Assembly (NCBI RefSeq): GCF_030272615.1
Contig: NC_081409.1
Coordinates: 240,713,832 to 240,777,831 of the forward strand
Source of the DNA: Cryptomeria japonica
Taxonomy: Eukaryota > Streptophyta > Pinopsida > Cupressales > Cupressaceae
DNA: 64,000 bases
Reading direction: 5' to 3'
The notes under the pieces are model-generated. The model ran no database searches and was not told the DNA's origin. It worked only from the letters and a program-made list of their open reading frames with translations. Both the position numbers and the translations under genes were made by a program. Positions within the stretch are counted from its first letter, which is position 1; each line of letters opens with the position of its first letter. Of this stretch, positions 20,290 through 32,525 are shown in pieces.

Positions 20290-23200
20290 GGAGATATTAA
20301 TTCACATTTCCTAAGGAAAATAAGTTTTTGGGAGGTGCAAACTTGTAATATTCCCTTTTTAATAAATTTGTGTTTGTGGACAAAAATCTATTTCCTTTTT
20401 TTATCCATCTATTATTAATGGAGCCTAGCCTCATAGATCTCAAATACTCTAAGTAGGGAGATTTTTATTTTCTCAAATTATTTAGAAATGTGTTTATGTC
20501 AAATTTTTAGAGTTTCCTTTCTTTGGCAAACTTTTTTTTTACCTCCACGTTCCCTGTTTTCATGTTAGAACTTATCCAACTTCTCTATTTGGACATTTCT
20601 TTCATCAATATCCTACTTTGATTCCCTTCTTATGTTAAGGTTTGGAGTTGTCCATCTCATCATTATCTTGTGTCATATTTCATCCTTTCCCTAACCTTTA
20701 TTTGAGTTTCATCCTTCCCATGGTACCCTTGAAATCTAATCCTCGTGGTAAGAATCATGGAGTATATCTAACCCCCTATTTCTAAAATTCCTACCTTTTC
20801 ACACTCTTTACTCCCACCCCCTCTTTGCACGAATTGAACCCCATTAATGGCCAATTTCAACATTGCAACTTTTCGAGAAGAGAGTTTCCTAATCAAATGA
20901 TTTTCAAATGTCAAGGGTATGTTTCCATGTGTACTCATAGTTTTGTTGGTGTAAGATGACCACACTTCATTAATATAAAGGTTACTGTTCAAGAAACTAG
21001 ATTTGATTATGTAAACACATACATTTATTAAAATTTAAGAATAAGATTTTTTGTTTAAAGGGTTAGATAATGAATTTCCTTTAGCCATATATGAAAATCT
21101 CATTTAGAGGTCTTGAATTAGATTCCATGGACACAAATTTTATATCTTCAATTACAATTAATTTCATAGTTTTTTGTTTCGTGTTTAAGGAATGTAATGT
21201 TAAATTTTTTCATTATTATTGTACTATATTATAATTTTATTTAGAATCATTTAATAGGAGTTTTTTTTGGAGTTTGTTCTCCCTTTGTTGGCTAAGACTA
21301 TGGAAATAGGGTGGCACCCCAAGTAATCACACCCTTTAATGGGGTGGTCCACAAGGCACCTACTAGCATGTATGTGAGGCCCTACCCCGAGCCGTCATAA
21401 CATTGCAGTTATGTTTCACGTTGGACCTATTATTGATACCTTATTTTGATGCATTATGGATATAGATTCTATATGATCTAGTGATTGGATAACATTGATA
21501 TGATGTATGCTATCTATTTTTAATTTGCAGTACTTCATTCATGCTATTAGAAAATATGGATACATACCTTACGAATGATTGAATTTCATGATAATTTCTA
21601 GTTTTCTCTTGGCTTTCATTGGAGAAGCGGATAACCTCTTATTTTCTAGTATGGTGAGGGTTTTACAGTGCTCATAAATGATCAGCAAAAGCCGACAATG
21701 GAGAACCGGATTTGAGGGATTCTTACTGTGTTTGTTGAGGGACCTTGAAAGGGACCTGAATAGAAGATAGTGTCATGTTGCTCTTCAATGCTTGCTCTCC
21801 ATTAGAGAGATAATTGATAGGAGTATTGACTCTTTCCCCATTCTCATTAGATACCCTAGGAGATGCACAAGTGTTAACCTTTCCAATATCATCTCTAGGA
21901 TTATCATTTTCTACAAAATATTTTATGTGATCTACATATGCAAGGCATTTTCTTAAAAATACTACCATAAAACAACATGCAACATGGATAAAATCTTTGA
22001 GAGATGATTTGCAAGTAGGAAATATCTTTGAAATTCTAATGATGCCATATGCAAGAGTACTATGAATGTTTAAAGAAGTGATGTAAAGATAATGAAACCA
22101 TTATCCAACACATGATTTTGATAAATATAACAAAGAATCAATGTAATCACATGTGAAATAGCATAATAATCAGATTTAGTCAATTCCATTATGAAAAACC
22201 TCAAATCAGATTTGAAGACACAATTGAAAAATTATGCAACACATAAGTCAATTTTAGAAGAATAAATTAGGGTTGTCATGAATTTAACCTCTAAATTTAT
22301 GTAATTAAATTGCATATATGAGTGAAAATATTAATGTAATTAAATTACATACAAATCAGATTTGAGATAACGAATCAGAAGTAAGCATGAATGAAGTCGG
22401 GTTCACCAAAATGTAATGTGTGGTGAGCAAGCTATCAAATGAATGTAATTATAAGTGCATAAGCTATATGTTTTATAAATAATTATAAATATGAATCAAT
22501 TAAGTATATATGAATCAAATTTGAAAATGAAAATTAGAAGTGCTAAAAGCATGAGAGTAGGGTTCACCAAAATGTAATGGTGTGATTTGGAAATTAGGGT
22601 TTCACCAATTAGGATAATAAAATCACTAATCTCATCAAATCAACCATACATTAAAAGGGGGATTAAATTCAATAGATCTAGGCATAATTCAATTAGGGAA
22701 AAGGGTTGAGATATCAATTGAATTTACCTATAATTTGTCTCCCCTTTTAAAGTTTAAATTGGATGTGAATTGTAAGGTTTAGGGTGAAATAATGGATAAT
22801 TGAAATAAATTAGAAAAAACAGAGAGCTACAAACATCAGATAAAGCCATAGGCAGAGATCTAAGCTATAGAAGAGGATTGAAAACTATTGCTAGAAATTC
22901 GGGCTAAATTGTCGAGATCGTGGTGGTAGGTCAGTCTAGTCCTGTAACTCTTAGATAGGAAAGTGAGATCTTTTCTGAATCAAGGAGATGAATTAGATCC
23001 ACTGTTAAAAGATTGGATATAATTATTGAGACTGTGGTGGTGGGTTGCCCCGATCCTCTGAAATATGAACCTATTCATCGTCGTCAACTTTGTCAAAATC
23101 TTTAACCATAGCTCCTGAATCAATATACTACACACATGGAGAGAAAGGGTTGTGGATATGGGTTTTCCTTAGGTCAAACCTTAGTTTATGAGTTAACATT

Positions 23201-25858
23201 GAATTGAATTGAAGTATGAAGTGTAAATACTAAAGTAAATACTTGAAGATATACCTTAGATCTAAAATGGGAGATAGAAGATTGATGATGCAATGCTCTT
23301 TAGATGTGATCATGAATGTTGAATGCAATAACATGACAAACACATGAATATGAATGACCTAATCAAACACACATGCTTGCATAAATATTGATATGAATTT
23401 TCTCCATGATTCTTGAAGGATGAAATGCTACTTTGAATGCTTTAGAATGCTTGATGATGAATGCTTAATAGATGCACAAATGATGGGGTATATGTGTTAT
23501 GGAGTCTTAGATCTAAAATGAATTAATAAGATTTCCTAGGTAAATTATAGATTAGCTCAACCTTCAATGGTCACATTGAGGCAGGAAGACCAAAATCCAT
23601 TAGGGAGGGGGAACACCCATCCATATTTAAAATGAGCCCTGTTTAAGGAGGTCCACGCCATGGTCCAAACAAGGGCGCCACAATGCCCTTGTCCTCAAAA
23701 AGTAGGACAATAAGCCATCAATTAAAGGGGGCATAGACCTCACAAGTGACATAAATTTTGGAGTAAAAAGGGGCCAAAGGAACCTAGGGGGAATGAGGAT
23801 ATGACATGCTAATTAGGAGCAAAAATATGAATTGTACTAATTATGATTAATGATGCTACATACATAATTCAAAATTTTAATCAAATGATACTTGTGATTT
23901 ATTGAAAAATCACTTTCAAATCATATAAAATAATCAATCTTATATTGTTTGCTTTGTATAGTTTTATATTCACCAACTACATCTAAACTATTCAGTAGGT
24001 TTTGTATTCTCTCTTGTTTCTCATAGGATCAACTCTCTTTCAACAATAACTTTCATCAAGAACTCTCTATAAGAGAAAAACTATCAAGTACAAATCTAAA
24101 CCACAAAAATATTTGAATGACATAATAATATAGTTACAAGTTAATTTGTTTGTATTCATACTCTATTGTTAAAATAAATAAATAAAATATAATTTAAATT
24201 GTTAACTAAATGATACTTTTGATGCAATGTAACTATATAGGAATATTGAAACTTCCTAAGCTATGTCTTCCATATTGGCTATGAATTGAACCAAGTTGAT
24301 GAATGATGAAATTCTAAGCTTGGCTTCATATCGTCAAGTAGTAGCTACCTTGAACTTTGGCCATGGACCCGAGAGAGAAAATTGATATAGAAATAGATCT
24401 TTATGATGGAATTCATAATCAAAGAGCATCATTGCTAAAAAGTATGGATGTATTATATAATTCACCCAAAACATTTCTCTCATCATTTCTACATCAAGGT
24501 GATTAAATATTTAGCTTGAACAATTTTTAAAAGGTATTGTATCTTTCAAAATCGTACAATAAATTACTAATTATTTTATTAATAGATAACATAGGTGGAT
24601 TATAATTTTGTAACTAGAGCTTGCATGTACAAATCATGAGATTATTGGTGAGCCTATCTTCCTCTTCATAGAACAAGATAAATGTGTAGAAGAAGATGCT
24701 ACAATTTCAAGTGATTCACCTATATATTCAAATTAAAGTGACACAGCCACAAGACAAATGTTTAGAAAAACATTGTTTGGCATTAATGTGTCTCAAAATG
24801 GAAAGGAAGTATATTCTATCGTCACTCCTATCAAAATTTTTAACCCATTCCAAACAAGGCCGACTATCAAAGTTCATGTAACTTTGAAGAATGAAAACCA
24901 CTAGTACAACACAAAAAAGAAGTGGAAAAGTCTTCAACTTTGATGTTTTAGATAGTGAACACATCGTAACATGTGTCACTTTCATCAATGTAGTTGCAAA
25001 TCTTCAAAACAAGAGAAGGAGTTTGGTTCAACAAAGAAAGGAATGTGATTCCAAGTAAGATTATCTTATGCTATTTGTTTTAGATGAAATGTGTAATGTT
25101 TGAATGCATTTGAAAGTTGGAATTCACGTAGTTTCTTTGAAAAGATTTATATGTTTGAATGCATGTAGTTTCTTTAAAAATATTGAAGCAGAATGCTTGA
25201 TGTATGCAAATATTTAATTTTTTTTTGAAAAGAAATGCTTGATTAGTTTCATCCATTTTATTTAAATAACTCATCTCTTATCTTCTCTATTAAAAAAATG
25301 AAAAATAAATAAATAAAATCTTTGTTTTTTCTAATAAAAAATTCTCTATAATTTGTCAAACAAAAATATTGATCTATATTTTATTATCTATCAAAATATG
25401 CTATAATTCATTAAATATTTAAAAATAAATATTTTATAATATTATTAATTATAAATATAAGTAATCCTTATAAATAAATATAAAAAATTGAATAATATAG
25501 ACATAATAGTATTTATGCATCTTTCCATAAGATTAATCTCATATAAATAATAATCAATTTTTTGTCAAAAGTCAAGAGAATGATGATACCATATTTATGG
25601 GCATTCTTTTAATCCTAATAAAGTGGAGGCTTTTATTGAAGCTTTAAGCATTTTTTTTAGAAAATGAAAAATATTTTCACTTTAATATATGTATAAATAA
25701 TAAGTATGTATCATATAGATAAAAATCTATATTTAAAATTATAATTATTAGATTTTCTAAGTATATTGAAATAATAATAATAACAAGAGCTATGTTACAG
25801 TTGGAGTCCTTGCCTATTTGCTAAAAATGATGAGTTATTATTTTTTGTGAAAATAATA
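20290..25858. other. Intergenic DNA with weak retroelement character, no gene seen
   Basis: No conserved protein motif is recognised. About 21650-23830 has the look of non-coding retroelement sequence: GGTTCACCAAAATGTAATG twice, at about 22401 and 22562, and a moderately GC-rich block at 23560-23790. I could not find paired ends or a TSD. The 81-codon minus-strand frame at 21723-21968 is unassigned. The last 1 kb is very AT-rich. Confidence 0.45.
22908..23075. repeat. Imperfect ~114-bp duplication
   Basis: GTCGAGATCGTGGTGGTAGG near 22911 recurs as TTGAGACTGTGGTGGTGGG near 23025. In both places a TC-rich stretch ending in CCT(G/C) follows. The two copies are diverged and non-coding. Confidence 0.5.
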
Positions 25859-25903
25859 GGGTATGTGTAGGATCATGGTGTGCCAAAAAGTGGCGATATG
25901 AAA
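25859..25903 (+). repeat. Left terminal inverted repeat of element G
   Basis: It reads GGGTATGTGTAGGATCATGG, continues GTGTGCCAAA, then AAGTGGCGATATGAAAA. It pairs with 47034-47079 in inverted orientation, with three mismatches in the first 29 bases. Confidence 0.7.
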
Positions 25904-26003
25904 AAAATAGCCTTCTCCACTCGCCTAAAAACGCGAAAAATTCGTGTTGAATTTTTGGTTGACTTGGATGTCAGTACATCTTGCCATGGCAAAAACCCAA
26001 GCA

Positions 26004-26446
26004 AATCGGATATCGGATATTAATGGGATATTATATTAAAAATATATATATTATATAATATATAATATACAATATAATATAGAATTTTAAATTATATATT
26101 ATATATAATATATTATATTATATTGTATTGTATTATATTATATTATATTATATTATATTATATTATATTATATATTATATAATATATATTCTATATTATA
26201 TAATATACATTACATTATATATTATATATGATATATAATATTTAAAACGTAAAAACCCTAAAAAAATCAGATATCTGATATCTGTACCCAGAAATCATCA
26301 ATTTGGTTCGCTTCAATCATGCACTATTTCCACATAGATAGCAGATCTAAGCAGCTCTCATCAGTTGCTTTATTGTTGTTGCCATCTAGACTGCTACGCT
26401 AAGGAGAGAAATCCGATATCGGATAATAGCGGATATCCGATTTTGG
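26004..26446. promoter_or_regulatory. Palindromic GATATC motif cluster, left end of element G
   Basis: Variants of a palindrome around TCGGATATCCGA occur at about 26005-26020 (ATCGGATATCGGAT), 26268-26284 (ATCAGATATCTGATATC) and 26411-26446 (ATCCGATATCGGAT, then GCGGATATCCGAT). Related motifs lie at the right end (43590-43738 and 46164-46213). The last one sits about 178 bp upstream of the ATG at 26624. The placement is what one expects of transposase-binding or promoter repeats, but this is inference. Confidence 0.6.
26036..26245. repeat. (ATATT)n and TA-rich low-complexity tract
   Basis: About 200 bp is built almost only from A and T. It has a central run of TTATA pentamers at about 26110-26175. 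Confidence 0.9.
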
Positions 26447-26623
26447 GCATAAAAAATTGTGATTTTCTCATCTTAGGTATGATTTCATGCCATTTTGTTG
26501 TTTTTTAAATCAATTTTTCATTTTTTTTTTGGTTTTTTCATTGAAACTAGGTTTTTTAATTGAAATACAGTTTTCTTTCAATTTTTTTGATTAAATTAAA
26601 ATTTTCAAATTCAATCAGGTTAA

Positions 26624-28579
26624 ATGGGGGATAAGAATGAAAATCGTGAACAACCACAACCGCCACAACCACCAAACTCTCTTGTAGCAAACCCTCCATT
26701 GCCAAACCCACCCTTAATTTAGGATTTAATTGATTGAGGGGCATTGTAGATGTTTATAGTATAATCCCTCGTCTAGCCCCAATGTTAGATCCCCTCAAAG
26801 CTATAATAAACAATGTACAAACCATCATTGAGGAGCACAATGCCACTCTTTTGTGGTGAGACTCCATGAGGGCTAGATATGCAAATGGCTTGACCTATGA
26901 TCATGTCAAGGAGCTTGAGATTTCAAAAGCTGATATTGCCACATTGTTTGTCAATCCTCACATTGGACATCCTGTAGACGTTAAAAAAAAACAACACTTT
27001 CCATAAACTGGTGTACAAATGATGATATGGTGAATAAAAATTTGGGATCGTTGGTTGATGGTTTTTGATAAACTACCCAACAACAATCTCGATGTCCCCT
27101 TTTATTTCATTAAAAAATTGTATGCTAAGTTTATTTTGGGCAAGCATGTCAACTACTTTGACATCAAGCCTTTCCAGGGTGTGGGTTTAGGTATTCCTCA
27201 AGATAGACTTGGTGCAGTTCGAGTAGTAGAGGGCCCATATGTCCCCCCTCCTCCTATTGGTCCTCCACCTCTAGTGCAACATCTAGATATAATTATTGAG
27301 GCAACGTCACAAACTATATCGGCTATTCACTCTTTGAGTAGCCTTTTGGTTTCTCATGCGGGGGCACTAGCTCAGCCTTTTAGTGATGGTGTCGGTGGAT
27401 CCGATGGCCCTGACATGTCCTCTTCGAGTCCACATATTTGTGTGCCACATAGTTGTGCTATGTGTGGGCATGTATTCTTAGGTCCAATTGGAAAGCCTTT
27501 AGATCCTCCTGCAGACACTGCAGCTCATGAGGTGCATGAAATGCACGATGCACCAGATGTGATGACGGGGACTACAGGATACCCTGGAGAGTCCTCACAT
27601 GCTAGAGGCGAGGAGGCACCTTCATCATACACTGACGATGTAGTGGTAAGAGTTGTATTTTCACAGTGCATTTTATTTTAAATTAATATTTATAATCTAG
27701 ATAGTATTAAGTACTAATGTTTATATACATGGTCTATTTAACAGATGATGAAAGAGGAGGAGTTGACACAAGTCCATGATAGAACCTTGACATCTATTTC
27801 ATTTGGCCTCGACAGCTATATAATACAAGTATTATTGTACCTAGTCATTTACATTTTTATTGTACATACATACTCGTCATTTATATTGGCATTAATTAAA
27901 TTCTATAGTAACTTGCATGTTTATCTTATTTTACTCTTGTAGGACACAAGTAGCGCGAGTGCAGTGCCACATGATTCAGGCTCTTCTAGCGCAGTTGGAG
28001 ACAAGGGAAAGGTAATTGAATGCAAGTTCATGATTGAATTAAGAGTTAAAATAACTTATAATGATTATACATATCTACATACATTAATAGTTTCACATAC
28101 TTGTCATCTTTATGTACAAAAAATTGTTGGCTTCACATCTTTGTTGACTGCGTCCATTATACTTGAAGAAGAAGAAGAAGAAGAAGAGATGCATCAGGTA
28201 CACATTTCTATTTTATTTTGTGTTTAGTAAATATAATTTGTTCCTATCAGTGATAATTATATGCCAACTTGTATCAATGTTATGTTTGTGAACATATGTA
28301 GGTTGTGCTTGAAAATCTTGATGACATACCTCCTCTAGCGAAGACATATGTCAAGACTCCTCCAAAGATGAAGAGAAAACGTGGAGATGAGGTAAACAAG
28401 AATTTTATTTTAGAGTTCAATTATAGTTCAATGTATATTGGTTTTTATGTTAACTTTTCGAATGTGAATTATATAATATAACTAATCTTAATTGTGGTTT
28501 GATTTTTCTTGTGTAGGATCCTTCAGAGAGGAGCAGTGCGGCAAAGAGGATCGATTTTGATGACCCATCAGTAGTTTAG
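26624..28579 (+). pseudogene. Unrecognised multi-exon gene of element G (gene A), decayed
   Basis: I do not recognise a family. A frame runs from about 26735 to 27645 and contains RGIVDVYSIIPRLAPMLDPL, GLTYDHVKELEISKADIATL, DRWLMVFDKLPNNNLDVPFY, GKHVNYFDIKPFQGVGLGIP, then a proline-rich run, CAMCGHV and an acidic tail. It holds stops at 26857 (TGA), 27004 (TAA) and 27031 (TGA). An ATG at 26624 opens a Gln/Pro-rich leader in another frame. Downstream exons fit GT-AG introns, all phase 0: 27745-27828, 27943-28011, a short acidic exon (a run of Glu ending EMHQ) ending at 28197, 28302-28391 with KMKRKRGDE, and 28517-28579 ending FDDPSVV. The basic KMKRKR suggests nuclear entry. A transposition accessory protein is a guess from location only. 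Confidence 0.55.
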
Positions 28580-29214
28580 GATGTTATACATCATTTTGGG
28601 ATACTCACATGTCTAGTTGGCATGTATATTTTGCATATGGACATATATTTACATGTATTGACATATATTTTGTTTGAGTTGGTGTTTATGCCATTTTTGT
28701 ATATGGACATACACTTGTAATTATTCAACATTTTGATATATATAGAAGTTGAGATTCGATATAACTTGTTCCTCGTGTGCATGGTGTCATTATTTTAAAC
28801 TTTAATCTTCAATCCAATAATTAACAATGGTTAATTAATGAATAATACAATGTTGTTTGTATAACCTTGAGATTGTATATAATTTGTTTCATCTAGATCC
28901 TAAGTGTTAAATTTGGTTGCCTTTGGCAACTTCACCAAATTTAATGACCATATTGGTATTTGTAATAATTATAACACGGATGTACTTAGTAATGACAAAT
29001 AAAAAGTAGCAAAGTATCTTCTACAGTGGAATGCAATTTTTTCATAGTCAATCAGTTACATTTAGCAACAATCTGCCATCATTAAAGTCATCTCAACAGG
29101 GAGATATTGTGAAGAGGTCCATTTCCACACATTGCCCGTTAAATTTAAGATTTGAATATATGAACTCTAAAAATAAACTTGTTTTGATTGTAATTTAGCT
29201 ACTAAAAGATACAC
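28580..29214. other. Spacer after gene A, no gene seen
   Basis: This AT-rich sequence follows the stop of gene A. It has several ACATATATTTACATGTATT-like short repeats at 28620-28700, which may include 3' untranslated sequence. No ORF with family resemblance is present. Confidence 0.45.
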
Positions 29215-31780
29215 TATCTCCTTTTTTACCCCCCCACTCATTCAAATTCTTAGTGACATACCCTACCGACATCGTCCCTTGAGCGCCCTAAGTGCGAAAA
29301 ATTGTCAAACTTTGATAAGTTGTATCTTAGAATCCGTGACACCTATGAATGATTTGTTTGAACCTATAGGGTCATGTGAGAGATTCTTACAAAATCCTCT
29401 CTTGGATTTTCAATATTCAAAGCGATCTTCTTAGGGCAGCGTTTTGTCAATTGGCAAAAAAATGTTAGTTTCATTCAATGAAAAGTTGCCATGGGGATAA
29501 TTTCTCATTCTTCTCATCGTGACCACAAACCGTTGGTTCCAATATTTTTGGTTAGGAATTATTACCCTAGGCATGCTACCATTTTACCCCCTACTCGTTC
29601 GAATGCTCAGGGCCATACCCTAGCGACAATGTCCCTTGAGCACCCTAAGTGCGAAAACTTGTCAAACTTTGACAAGTTGTATCTTAGAATCCGTGGCACC
29701 TGTGACTGATTCGTTTGAACCTATAGGGTCGCATGAGGACTACCTACAAAATCCTGTATTGGATTTACAAGATTCAAAGCGGTCCTTTTAGGACAACAAT
29801 TTTTCAATTGGCAAACAAATCATTAGTTTCATTCAATGAAAAGTTGCAACGGGGCTAATTTCTTGTTCTACACATCCTAGGCACGAACCATCAGTCCCAA
29901 CATGTCTAGTTAGGCATTATTACCCTAAGAATGCTCCTATTTTACCCCCCCACTCGGTTGAACGCTCAGGGCCATACCCTACCAACTTCGTCCCTTGAGT
30001 GCCCTAAGTGTGAACAATTGTCAAAATTTGACATGTCGTATCTCAGAATGTGGCACCTGCAAATAATTTGTTTGAACCTACATAGTCATGTGAGGACTTC
30101 CTACAAAAGCCTATCTCAGATTTGCAAGATTCAGGGCGGTCTTTTTAGGACAACGATTTTTCAGTTGGCAAAAAAATCGTTAGTTTCATTCATTGAAAAG
30201 TTGCCATGGGGCTAATTTCTCATTTTGCACATCCTAGGTGTGAACCGTTAGTCCCATCATATCTGGTTATGCATTATTACTTTGGGCATGCTCCTATTTT
30301 ACCCCCCCCACTCGGTCGAATGCTCAGGGCCATACCCTACCAGCGTCATCCCTTGAGCACTCTAAGTGTGAAAAATTATCAAAATTTAATAGGTCATATC
30401 TCAAAATCTGTGGCACCTACGAATGATCTGTTTGAACATACAGGGTTGCATGAGGGTTGCCTACAAAATGTTGTCTCGGATTTACAAGACTCAGAGCGGT
30501 CTTTTTAGGACAATGATTTTTCAGTTGGAAAAAAAAATGTCAGTTTCATTCAATGAAAAGTTGCCATGGGGCTAATTTCTCATTCTCCACGTCCTGGGCG
30601 CGAACTGTTAGTCCCAAAACATCTGGTAGGCATTTTTACCCTAGGCATGCTCCTATTTTACCCCCCCACTCGGTCGAACGCTCGGGGCCATACCCTACCG
30701 ACGTTGTCCCTTGAGTGCCCTAAGTGTGAAAAATTGTCAAAATATTACAGGTCGTATCTCAAAATTCGTGGCACTTGCGAATGATCTATTTGAACCTACA
30801 GGGTCATGAGAGGACTGCCTACAAAATCCTATCTCAGATTTACAAGATTCTAAGCGGTCTTTTTAGGACAACGATTTTTCAGTTGGCAAAAAAATCATTA
30901 GTTTCATTCAATAAAAAGTTGGCACGGGGTTAATTTCTCGTTCTACAGTTCCTGGGCACAAACCGTCAATCCCAACACCTCTGGTTAGCCATTCTTACCC
31001 TAGGCATGCTCCTATTTTACCCCCCACTTGGTCGAACGCTCAAGGCCATACCCTACTGGCGTCGTCCCTTGAGCGGCCTAAGTGTGAAAAATTGTCAAAA
31101 TTTGACAGGCCGTATCTCGGAATCCGTGGCACCTGCGAATGATCTGTTTGAACCTACAGGGTCGCATGAGGATTTCCTACAAAATCTTGTCTCGGATTTA
31201 CAAGATTTAGAGCGGTCTTTTTAGGACAATAATTTTTTAGATGGCAAAAAAATTGTCAGTTTTATTGAATGAAAAGTTGGCACGTGGCTAATTTCTCGTT
31301 CTGCACATCCCGGGGTCGAACCATCGATCCCAAGACGTCCAGTTAGCCATTATTACCCTAGGAATGCTCCTATTTTACCCTCCCACTCGGTCGAACACTC
31401 AAGGCCATACCCTATTGACATCATCCTTTGAGCATCCTACGTGTGAAAAATTGTCAGAATTTGACAGGCCATATCTCAGAATCCATGACACCTGCAAATG
31501 ATCCGTTTGAACCTATAGGGTCACATGAGGGCTGCCTACAAAATCCTATATAAGATTTACAAAATTTGGAGCGGTCTTTTTAGGACAATGATTTTTCAGT
31601 TGGCAAAAAAACCATTAGTTTCATTCAATAAAAAGTTGCCATGGGGAGAATTTATCGTTCTGCACATCCTGGGCATGAACCGTTGGTCCCAGCACGTCCG
31701 ATTAGCTATTCTTAACCTAGGCATGCTCTTGTCTTACCCCCCAACTCGGTTGAATGCTCAAGGCCATACCTTACTAGGGT
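29215..31780. repeat. 359-bp satellite array, about seven copies
   Basis: The landmark TTTTACCCCC(A/C)CTCGGTCGAA recurs at about 29222, 29581, 29939, 30297, 30656, 31015, 31374 and 31734, a steady period of 358-360 bp. Other fixed points per unit are GGCCATACCCTAC, AATTGTCAAAATTTGACAGG (with a TGTCAAA/TTTGACA dyad), GCGGTCTTTTTAGGACAA and AAAAGTTGCCATGGGGCTAA. Each unit opens a similar small frame of 70-100 codons. These differ by frameshifts and start at chance ATGs, so I do not call genes. The array lies inside element G, between its two genes. Confidence 0.93.
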
Positions 31781-31901
31781 TTAAGTGAGAGGTGAAGAAC
31801 AATCCCATTCTCGGAATATAATAAAGAATTTTTAGATTCAAGGAATTTATTTTCTCAATTGATAATTGATAGCCCTCCAAATCGAGGTAAACAAAATAAT
31901 A

Positions 31902-32117
31902 CAACTGCAACAATGTACTCATGTTCACATACATTGTATATCATCAATACAACTACACCAATTTACTCATGTACAAATACATTATATATCAACAATATAA
32001 CTACACTAATGTGCTCATGTGTAAATACATTGTATATATTTGTAGTCATGTACAAATACATCGTATATCATCATAACAAAGTTACATCAATGTAATCATA
32101 TACAAATACAAAATACC
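31902..32117. repeat. 48-bp tandem repeat, about 4.5 copies
   Basis: Diverged 48-bp units start CAACTGCAACAATGTACTC and include CATGTACAAATACATTGTAT. At least two internal copies are shortened. Confidence 0.8.
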
Positions 32118-32199
32118 GATTCATGTGCATTAGACATCCTCATGTCCTGAGAGCAAAGCTTGCGTAGATCAATGTCTGCATATCAATGAAGACCAACAT

Positions 32200-32347
32200 A
32201 AGCAACGTGGACATCAAAAAGACCTACATTTTCAAGAGTTGTTAATACACACATAAAAAACATAATAATAAATGGAGAGATGGGATTATAACGAGTGTAC
32301 CCACTACGTTGATGCAAAAATCATATTGCAATGGTGTGTTAATGATT
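32200..32347. repeat. Part of a ~200-bp tandem repeat split by the LINE
   Basis: GAGTGTACCCACTACGTTGA near 32294 and AAAGACCTACAT near 32218 match copies right of the LINE (38601 and 38490). With the LINE removed, these form consecutive units of about 200 bp. Confidence 0.6.
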
Positions 32348-32525
32348 CAAAAATTTAGTCTCCCTTATCTTCTTCGCCAATTAAAAAAACTCCATGCAAA
32401 AAAGGGAGAAAGTCTAATTTTTCAAAGCTAAAAGTAGAAATTGATGCAAGTCTTCAGACAATATTGGATGGAAAATTTTCACTAACTAATAGGCCGAGGA
32501 GAGCATGTTGTTGTCCTCGCTCTCA

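Noticed and set aside
21723-21968. 81-codon minus-strand ORF as a retroelement gene
   Set aside because: No recognisable motif, and no supporting frames around it.
29215-31780. CRISPR-like array
   Set aside because: Units are 359 bp with no short spacer and repeat alternation, and the DNA is eukaryotic.
29491-31788. Series of similar 70-100-codon plus-strand ORFs
   Set aside because: They repeat with the 359-bp satellite period and differ by frameshifts, so they are satellite by-products rather than a gene family.
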